The position numbers and the translations under genes were made by a program. From Bacteroidales bacterium (GTDB lineage: Bacteria; Bacteroidota; Bacteroidia; Bacteroidales; WCHB1-69): DNA of 57,892 bases. The stretch is from the NCBI GenBank assembly GCA_031286285.1, contig JAITUN010000117.1, forward strand, positions 1-57,892, in the 5' to 3' direction. This document shows positions 51,854 to 57,892 of this stretch, piece by piece. The notes under the pieces are model-generated. The model was not told where the DNA came from. It was given only the letters and a program-made list of their open reading frames with translations, and did no database searches. Position 1 is the stretch's first letter, and every line of letters starts with the position of its first letter.

Positions 51854-52630
51854 ATGAAAAATAGAAAAATTAAAATTATGCTTGTTGAAGACAGTCAAAA
51901 TCTTCGTGCCGTATTAAAAGATTATTTTGAAATGATGAATTATGATGTTGTTGATTTTGGAGATGGTGAATCCGCAATCAAAGGCTATCACCAAGGGATT
52001 TGTGATATTTGCTTGTTAGACATTGGGTTACCAAAAAAAGACGGTTACGCGGTTATCAATGAAATTCATAATATTCATCCTGAATTGCCTGTTATTTTTG
52101 TAACTGCAAGAGACAGTAAAGAAGACCGAATTAAAGGTTTTAAAGCCGGTTGCGATGATTATGTTACTAAACCTTTTAGTACTGAGGAATTATTACTTCG
52201 CATTGAAGCAATTTTGAGTAGATGTGGTGGTAACGAAAAGAAAAAAAACTTACAAAATGAAATCATTTTTACTTTTGGGGATTTCGTTTTTAATTATAGC
52301 GAAATGCAGTTGATCCAAGGAGGCAATATTCGTATGTTAACGAGAAAAGAGGCACAATTACTGAAACTATTATATGAACACAAGAATAAATTAGTTCCAA
52401 GAGAGATATTGATGAAAGAGATATGGGGGGAATCTAAAGCTGCCTTAGGTAGAAGTTTGGATGTTTTTCTTTCAAAACTTAGAATATACCTTAAACTGGA
52501 TAGTGAATATATATCTGATAATCTAAACGAAGAAGGGAAGAGGAAAAACAAGTTCAAACCGGGCTACGAACCCAAAGTTGAGATTATCAATGTACATGGG
52601 ACAGGATATTTGCTAAAAATTAGAGAATAG
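51854..52630 (+). CDS. OmpR/PhoB-type response regulator, orphan
   Basis: 258 residues. Receiver domain: acidic pair E12-D13, phosphoacceptor Asp56 in CLLDIGLPKKDG, T/S in VTARDS, Lys in YVTKPFS. C-terminal winged helix (about 140-255): LTRKEAQLLKLLYEHKNKLVPREILMKEIWG, SLDVFLSKLRIYLK, closing INVHGTGYLLKI. Between the recognition helix and the wing there is an insertion of about 25 charged residues not usual in PhoB. No histidine kinase is adjacent, so its partner must be encoded elsewhere. Family and orientation are certain; targets unknown. Confidence 0.93.
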   Translation: MKNRKIKIMLVEDSQNLRAVLKDYFEMMNYDVVDFGDGESAIKGYHQGICDICLLDIGLPKKDGYAVINEIHNIHPELPVIFVTARDSKEDRIKGFKAGCDDYVTKPFSTEELLLRIEAILSRCGGNEKKKNLQNEIIFTFGDFVFNYSEMQLIQGGNIRMLTRKEAQLLKLLYEHKNKLVPREILMKEIWGESKAALGRSLDVFLSKLRIYLKLDSEYISDNLNEEGKRKNKFKPGYEPKVEIINVHGTGYLLKIRE

Positions 52631-52636
52631 TTTTTC

Positions 52637-53752
52637 TTACTTCATTTTTTCCTGATAGCTTATTAATGCACCTGCATTGATCACTACTGCCATTCCAGAA
52701 AGCACACTGATGTGCATCTTAATCTCTTCTATTCCACTTCCTTTAAGCACAATGAGTTTAATCACTTCCATGTAGTAAGACATGGGATTAAGGTAGTTGA
52801 CATATATTGCCCATTTAGGCATCCCTTCGGTGGGGGTAAATAATCCGCTTAACAATACAAAAACAATAAACAAGAAAAATACGATAAACATTGCCTGAAG
52901 TTGATTAGACGACATTACGGAAATAAAGAATCCTAATCCCAACATTACTAACAAATAGATTGAAGTTACAGATACAAGCACAGGCAAACTTCCTTGTACA
53001 GTAATTCCAAAAACTATTTTCATTAGAAATAAACCCAACAAAAACTCTGCCATCCCAAGAATCCAAAAAGGGATCATTTTTCCAACTAAAAACTGCCATT
53101 TTGGAATGGGAGAAACGTTAATTTGCTCTATAGTTCCAATCTCTTTTTCGCGAACTATATTCAATGCGGTAACATATGCCCCAATAAGTGTAACTAAAAT
53201 CACTAAAATCCCGGGAACAATCAAATTTTTATAATTCATCTGTTCATTATACCAATAAATATTGGTAGGCAATAACTTTGACGAAACGTTACCAATATTT
53301 CCTGACTCAACCACTTTATCTTCGTAAAATTCTCCTAAAACAGTTTGTACATATCCAACCCCAATACCCGCTTTAACACTATTAATGGCATTAGCAGTTA
53401 TGGAAATCACTGCAGGATCAAAGGTCATGATATTCTTTTCAAAATTGGAGGGAAATTCTATTAAAATATCTATTTTATCTCTTAACATCATCTCTTCTGC
53501 TTCTCTTTTTGTTTCCAATAGACCATAATTAACAAAATATTTTGAATAGGCAAATTTATGCTGCATATCTTTTGTAATAGTTGATCTATCGTTATCAATA
53601 AAAGCGATATTTAGTGTTTTTATTTCGTAGTCGGCAGTAAAAGGGAAAAGCAAGAATTGCACCAAAGGAGCAACAATCAAGATTTGCATCAGCAAACTAT
53701 TTCTGAATACTTGAAGAAATTCTTTTTTGATGAGGATAAAAATAGTGCGCAC
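52637..53752 (-). CDS. ABC-2 type transporter permease
   Basis: 371 residues, start GTG (53752). Same layout as the permease at 34089: one N-terminal span, large periplasmic domain (about 40-180), five C-terminal spans, and the matching cytoplasmic motif NIVREKEIGTIEQINVSPIPKW, then LLSGLFTPTEGMPKW. YhhJ/YbhR family; these usually act as a heteromeric pair with an ATPase and an HlyD adaptor. Neither lies next to it; the 34089 gene is a candidate partner 18 kb away. Convergent with the response regulator (6-bp gap). Confidence 0.85.
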   Translation of the reverse strand: MRTIFILIKKEFLQVFRNSLLMQILIVAPLVQFLLFPFTADYEIKTLNIAFIDNDRSTITKDMQHKFAYSKYFVNYGLLETKREAEEMMLRDKIDILIEFPSNFEKNIMTFDPAVISITANAINSVKAGIGVGYVQTVLGEFYEDKVVESGNIGNVSSKLLPTNIYWYNEQMNYKNLIVPGILVILVTLIGAYVTALNIVREKEIGTIEQINVSPIPKWQFLVGKMIPFWILGMAEFLLGLFLMKIVFGITVQGSLPVLVSVTSIYLLVMLGLGFFISVMSSNQLQAMFIVFFLFIVFVLLSGLFTPTEGMPKWAIYVNYLNPMSYYMEVIKLIVLKGSGIEEIKMHISVLSGMAVVINAGALISYQEKMK

Positions 53753-53779
53753 TGGAATAGTGGTTAAGGGTTAGTGGGA

Positions 53780-53787
53780 CAAAAATA
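53780..53787 (-). promoter_or_regulatory. -7 box TATTTTTG for the second ABC-2 permease
   Basis: Exact TAnnTTTG on the minus strand followed by TCCC, 27 bp before the GTG start; degenerate TTAGTGG units lie between. Confidence 0.55.
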
Positions 53788-53838
53788 TTTTTTTTTTAGA
53801 TTTATAGTGAAAAATAAAAAACCAATCAATTCTTCGTT

Positions 53839-54789
53839 TTATTTACTTCGTTTACTAATCTTTAATGCCAATTTTTTAAGTATTCTTTTCTGGTTGGATC
53901 CAAGTGATATCTCATCAATGTTTTTATAAGCATTCTCTAAATATTCATCAATTTTTTTCTCTGTTTCCTCTTTGCAACGCAAGTCATTAAAAATTGTTTT
54001 TACGGCATTAAATTTTTCATTTTTCGGATAGTGGTTTGAAGAAAAAAAGTGTTGCAGTTGTTTTAATTGCGTTTCATTTGCATTTCGTAACGCAATTAAA
54101 TAGAGGTATGTTTTCTTATTTTCCTGAATATCACCTCCAATCTCTTTTCCAAACGTTTCAGTATCGGCATACACATCCAAGAGGTCATCCACTAATTGGA
54201 ATGCCAATCCGAGGTTAATTCCAAATTGATAGATAGTATTTTGGTCATTTTCAGAAGCATTTGCCAAAATAGCGCCGGTTTTCAAACAACCGGCAAGCAT
54301 CACGGCGGTTTTCAGGCGAATCATATTCAGATATTCATCTAAGGTAACCTCTTCTTGCGTTTCAAAATCCAAGTCGTATTGTTGTCCTTCACAAATTTCG
54401 ATTGAAGTTTGGATAAACAGTTCCGACATTTTAATAAGGATTTCCGGGTTGCAGGGTGTTTTCAGCAACTGTTTCATAGCCATAGAAGCCAGCACATCTC
54501 CGGATAGGATGGCGATATTGCTGTTCCATTTTTTATATATGGTCTCTTTTCCGCGCCGAATCGGGGCATTGTCCATAATATCATCATGAATCAGAGTAAA
54601 GTTGTGCAACATTTCGTAAGCGGTGGCAGGATAGAACGCCTCTTCGGCTTTTGCACCGAAGAGTTCTGCTGCCAATATAACCAACTGCGGACGAATCCGC
54701 TTGCCTCCCTGCGACATGATGTAGTTAACCGGAGCGTAGAGATTGTAAGGCTCGGTGTTTTGGGCTATGTTGTTGAAGAATATGTCCAT
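53839..54789 (-). CDS. Polyprenyl synthetase (geranylgeranyl/short-chain isoprenyl diphosphate synthase)
   Basis: 316 residues, all-helical trans-prenyltransferase. First Asp-rich motif DDIMD in LIHDDIMDNAPIRRG, second DDLLD in FQLVDDLLDVYAD, and the substrate lysine/arginine region GGKRIRPQLV. Chain-length-determining positions before the first motif (EMLHNFTLIH) suit a short product (C15-C20), as in the usual Bacteroidetes FPP/GGPP synthase, but length cannot be fixed by reading. Begins 20 bp after the M16 peptidase stop; probably co-transcribed. Confidence 0.9.
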   Translation of the reverse strand: MDIFFNNIAQNTEPYNLYAPVNYIMSQGGKRIRPQLVILAAELFGAKAEEAFYPATAYEMLHNFTLIHDDIMDNAPIRRGKETIYKKWNSNIAILSGDVLASMAMKQLLKTPCNPEILIKMSELFIQTSIEICEGQQYDLDFETQEEVTLDEYLNMIRLKTAVMLAGCLKTGAILANASENDQNTIYQFGINLGLAFQLVDDLLDVYADTETFGKEIGGDIQENKKTYLYLIALRNANETQLKQLQHFFSSNHYPKNEKFNAVKTIFNDLRCKEETEKKIDEYLENAYKNIDEISLGSNQKRILKKLALKISKRSK

Positions 54790-54809
54790 TGGATTTGCGA
54801 TTTACTCCC

Positions 54810-57629
54810 CTACTCTTTCTCAGGGTACAAATTTACCCTCACATACTGCTCAGCATCGAAGTATTTCTGCAAGAAATCGGCAATATCTTTTGAAGTGAGG
54901 TTATTTATCCTCTCTTCAAATTTTGGAATTGTTTTAATATCATCGTTTTGAAACCAATAACTTGTAAGTGATTGCTGCCAAAATTCATTAGTTTTAAGAC
55001 TTGTCTCCTGCCTTTTGATCAGTTGTTGTTTCACCTTTATCATAGTCTCTTCCGAGGGTCCGTTTTCTTTCATATCATTTAAGATTTTAAAAACTGCATT
55101 TGAAAGATTGTCGGTATTATCCGGAGCGCACCCAAAAAACACCATCATAAAATATTCCGGTTTCGGTAATTGATCTAAAAAGAGTACAAGAACAGGAGAA
55201 TAAACCCCGCTCATTTTTTCACGAATTTCAGCTATCAATTCTATATCCAAAGCCTCTTTCAAAACGCTCAAAATAGTTTTATTCTCAATGGTCCATGGAA
55301 AACCTTGTTTATATACTATTCCCACAAAACTTTGTTCTTCGGTACCTACATAAATATCTTCAATCTTTTGTTCTTTGGGAAATTCTTTAACTACGTGAGG
55401 GTTAATATCATCTTTTTCTTCAGAAGTTTTTAATGAACCCAAATAGAGTTCAAGATAATCTCTCATCACTTTTTCATCGAAATTGCCTACAAACACGAAG
55501 ATAAAATCGGCAGGATTGGCAAAACGCTCTTTGTAAATATCAAAGGCTCTTTCATAATCAGCTGAATTAATAAAGTCTTCAGAATATGTTATTTGTATAA
55601 AAGGTAATGTAGAATAATAATCGTTTTGTGTAACAAATTTAATAATATTTCTCAACGCTCTATACATGGGTACCCCTTCAACCATTTTCAGTTGCTCTTT
55701 TACTCCTTTCGTAACTAATTCATAGACTGTTGTATCATATCTTGGGGAATTATAAAAAGCATGAAGATACTGGAAAAAAAGTTCAAAATCTTTTGGAGTT
55801 GATTTTCCTGTTATCTCTTCTTTAAAAGTAGAGATATCTGGGGTAAGTTCTAATTCTTTTCCTTTCATTTTCTTTTGTAAAGAACTCATATCAATTTCAC
55901 TAATGCCGGCTCTATGCACAAAATTAGGAGCAAATAGTGCTGAGGCAAGGTCAACATCGCAATACAGACTTGCGCCTCCTTTACTAATGGCTTTGAACAT
56001 AATTTCATCGTTTTTATAATCTGTTTTTTTAAGCCACACTTTAATGTTGTTACTAAGGATAATTTCTGTTACATCTACTTCTTCAATTCTATTTTCAGAA
56101 ATGATTGTTCCCGGTTGCAATGATTCTTTTTCTACTATTTCTTGTTCTTTATAAGTATCAACGTAGGGTTCTACATTTTCTAAGGATGAATCTTTTATTA
56201 TTGTAAGAATTTCATTTTCAGAAGGTACTGCAACCCCCTCTTTTTCGGGTGCCATAATCACAATACAGAAATTATCTTTTGTAATCCATTTTTCAGCCAA
56301 AGCATTTACTTCTTCCAAAGTGATCTCTTCCAAATATTTTTTGGCATAATTTAACACACGCTTTGCACCGGGAATTGGGTCTTGGCGTAAGAAATGGTGT
56401 AAATAATCTGATGCAAAACTGTTGGATTCTGTTTTGTCAATCTCATTGGCAGCTATCTCATACTTATTGAGAAGTTCCTCTTTCGCGCGTTTGAGTTCCG
56501 ATTCTAAGAATCCGTGTTTTAACACCCGATAATCTTCTTGCATAATGACTTTGATAGAGGCATCAATTTGGTTTTCTTTAGCCACTATTTGAGCAGAAAA
56601 TGCATCCACATTACCTATAAATGAATTATATCCCACGTTAGCGCCAACAAACGGAGTATTCGGATTTTGAAGCATCTCCGACAAACGACCATCATACATC
56701 AAGTTAAACAACTGATGAGTCATCTTTGTTTTGTAATCTCCCACGTTTTTCATTACAAAGTGTGGAAATTTGCGCAACATAAAAGCAACATTTCCACCTG
56801 CTTCTTTATCTAAACATACAACCACCATGGGGTCTTTGTTGGGAGCAATGGGATAGATTAGTTTTTCCCGAGGATTTTTCTTCGGTTTAATTTTGCCGAA
56901 TTTATCAATAATCATTTTTTCAATTTCGGCAGCATTCACATTCCCAACAACAACGATGGCTTGTAAATCAGGGCGATACCAATCGTAATAGAAATCTTTT
57001 AATACTTGTGGTTTAAAGTTCTCTAACACTTCAAGCGTTCCAATCGGCATTCTTTCTGCATACCTTGAGCCGTTGAAAACCACAGGAAACCATTTTTCAC
57101 GCATTCTATCCTGAGCGCCTAATCTTAAGCGATACTCTTCAATGATGATTCCACGCTCTTCTTCTATCTCTTTATTATCCAACAAATAATCGTTTGCCCA
57201 TCCTTTCAGAATATTCATAGCCATTTCAATATTTTTCGGATTATCGGTAGGCATTGTAATAGTATAAACTGTTTCATCAAAAGAGGTATATGCGTTAATA
57301 TCTCTGCCAAAAGTAACTCCAATTTTTGCCAACTCGTCGGTAAGTTTATTTCCCGGGTATCCTTTAATACCGTTGAAACCCATGTGTTCTGTAAAATGCG
57401 CCAGCCCAACCTGGTTTTCATTTTCTTGCATAGAGCCGGCATTTACCAACAGCCAAAACTCGGCACGGTTCTCCGGTTTCTTGTTTTCACGAATGTAATA
57501 GGTCATTCCATTCGATAGTTTTCCAATTTTCACATTCGGATCATTGTTAATAGGATCGGTCAATTTTTGACCCATAAGGTTGCAAAGGCTAAGCAGTGCA
57601 ACAAAGATTAAGAGGGTGATTTTTTTCAT
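54810..57629 (-). CDS. M16 family zinc peptidase (pitrilysin-like)
   Basis: 939 residues, signal peptide (ITLLIFVALLSLCNLMGQ). The inverted zinc motif HxxEH is His78-Phe-Thr-Glu81-His82 in GLAHFTEHMGFNG, with the third ligand region EEERGIIIEEY about 70 residues later. Full four-domain length: active M16 half, then a second inactive half (about 500-930; TPDISTFKEEITGKSTPKDF), as in PqqL-type periplasmic M16 enzymes. Degrades peptides in the periplasm; PqqL-like members act in uptake of ferric-protein peptides, but specificity here is not known. Confidence 0.92.
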   Translation of the reverse strand: MKKITLLIFVALLSLCNLMGQKLTDPINNDPNVKIGKLSNGMTYYIRENKKPENRAEFWLLVNAGSMQENENQVGLAHFTEHMGFNGIKGYPGNKLTDELAKIGVTFGRDINAYTSFDETVYTITMPTDNPKNIEMAMNILKGWANDYLLDNKEIEEERGIIIEEYRLRLGAQDRMREKWFPVVFNGSRYAERMPIGTLEVLENFKPQVLKDFYYDWYRPDLQAIVVVGNVNAAEIEKMIIDKFGKIKPKKNPREKLIYPIAPNKDPMVVVCLDKEAGGNVAFMLRKFPHFVMKNVGDYKTKMTHQLFNLMYDGRLSEMLQNPNTPFVGANVGYNSFIGNVDAFSAQIVAKENQIDASIKVIMQEDYRVLKHGFLESELKRAKEELLNKYEIAANEIDKTESNSFASDYLHHFLRQDPIPGAKRVLNYAKKYLEEITLEEVNALAEKWITKDNFCIVIMAPEKEGVAVPSENEILTIIKDSSLENVEPYVDTYKEQEIVEKESLQPGTIISENRIEEVDVTEIILSNNIKVWLKKTDYKNDEIMFKAISKGGASLYCDVDLASALFAPNFVHRAGISEIDMSSLQKKMKGKELELTPDISTFKEEITGKSTPKDFELFFQYLHAFYNSPRYDTTVYELVTKGVKEQLKMVEGVPMYRALRNIIKFVTQNDYYSTLPFIQITYSEDFINSADYERAFDIYKERFANPADFIFVFVGNFDEKVMRDYLELYLGSLKTSEEKDDINPHVVKEFPKEQKIEDIYVGTEEQSFVGIVYKQGFPWTIENKTILSVLKEALDIELIAEIREKMSGVYSPVLVLFLDQLPKPEYFMMVFFGCAPDNTDNLSNAVFKILNDMKENGPSEETMIKVKQQLIKRQETSLKTNEFWQQSLTSYWFQNDDIKTIPKFEERINNLTSKDIADFLQKYFDAEQYVRVNLYPEKE

Positions 57630-57702
57630 TGTTTATTGGTTTAAGAATTTATAAATTTAAAGATTTAATAATTAAAACATTATAGTGGAATAAAAATGGG
57701 GA

Positions 57703-57710
57703 CAAAGATA
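57703..57710 (-). promoter_or_regulatory. -7 box TATCTTTG for the M16-isoprenyl synthase operon
   Basis: Exact TAnnTTTG on the minus strand followed by TCCCC, 74 bp before the M16 ATG. Confidence 0.55.
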
Positions 57711-57760
57711 AAATATTTTTTTTCTTATAATTAGAGAATTGAATATTGATTATTTATTTT

Positions 57761-57892
57761 CTAACTAATTGAATCAGCACGTTTGCGGGCAAGAGCTTCT
57801 TTGGTGCGCTGTGAGATAAGGTTGCGTTCAATCTCGGCAGAGAGCCCAAAAGCAAAGGCAAGGACTTTTGAATTGATGTCGCTGCCTAGACG
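57761..57892 (-). CDS. Serine recombinase (resolvase/invertase), 3' end only
   Basis: The last 43 codons of a gene whose 5' part lies beyond the window. LAFAFGLSAEIERNLISQRTKEALARKRA is the long E-helix segment shared by resolvases, DNA invertases and large serine recombinases (normal wording: AEIERxLISxRTKEALAxxK). The family usually continues with G-x-x-L-G-R-P-K and a helix-turn-helix DNA-binding domain; here a TAG comes within four residues (DSIS). So the product lacks the usual DNA-binding end, suggesting a truncated relic, unless it is a variant type. A mobile or phase-variable element may lie to the right. Confidence 0.8.
   Translation of the reverse strand, partial: RLGSDINSKVLAFAFGLSAEIERNLISQRTKEALARKRADSIS

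Noticed and set aside
917-53777. Possibility that the short arrays are CRISPRs.
   Set aside because: Units are 7-8 bp without spacers; no cas genes are in the window.

Overview
The window reads as a chromosomal segment of an AT-rich member of the Bacteroidetes, most likely an uncultured Bacteroidales. The evidence is the set of families present: three secreted proteins with type IX secretion (T9SS) C-terminal sorting domains, Omp28-like and DUF4271 proteins, a glycyl-tRNA synthetase of the single-chain alpha2 type, head-GIN (DUF2807) and DUF1573 proteins. Many genes are also preceded by the Bacteroidetes -7 promoter box TAnnTTTG, and Shine-Dalgarno sequences are mostly absent. Nearly every gene is housekeeping or envelope-related; no CRISPR array, intact insertion sequence or phage is visible.

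Layout. 0.1-1.7 kb: pstB and phoU (phosphate uptake and signalling). 1.7-2.8 kb: a DUF1573 protein. 3.2-8.4 kb: a YtrA-like operon (ABC ATPase, a 46-aa membrane peptide, permease, GntR regulator) followed by an S9 peptidase and a head-GIN lipoprotein. 8.4-17.3 kb: a restriction-like nuclease domain protein, glyS, rsmA, a MltF-like transglycosylase, dprA, HU, fmt, ribH, a TPR protein and an anchored OmpH-like protein. 17.4-20.7 kb: a decayed accessory patch with small lipoproteins, a Sel1 remnant and a broken GNAT toxin-antitoxin pair, ending at tRNA-Leu(CAG). 20.9-28.9 kb: an archaeal-type GatD/asparaginase without GatE, rnpA, hemD, DUF4271 and three T9SS cargo proteins. 29-36 kb: efflux adaptor and TolC-like channel, thioesterase, YiiX-like hydrolase, tRNA methyltransferase, TetR, ABC-2 permease and ornithine carbamoyltransferase. 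36.4-46 kb: lipoprotein plus FecCD permease, M3 peptidase, S23-type four-helix protein, GmrSD/DUF262-type nuclease, lysS, aldehyde dehydrogenase and a DUF3795 protein. 46-57.9 kb: tmRNA, serine hydrolase, FadL-type porin, YqgE, pnuC, RlmL-like methyltransferase, orphan response regulator, second ABC-2 permease, polyprenyl synthase, M16 peptidase, and the 3' end of a serine recombinase at the edge.

The least explained signals are non-coding. (1) About sixteen intergenic arrays of 7-8 bp tandem units, from a handful of recurring motifs (AACTCGT, AGAAGYT, CCTATAAA, CCATTAA, AATTTTGA, AACCACT), lie directly in front of start codons or run across stop codons. (2) An extended promoter signature, T(A/T)nnTT(T/C)G followed by a short G/C-rich patch, recurs at about twenty gene starts and corrects several start codons. 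Among proteins, the GatD without a visible partner and the pump-less and ATPase-less transporter pieces are the points most worth checking.
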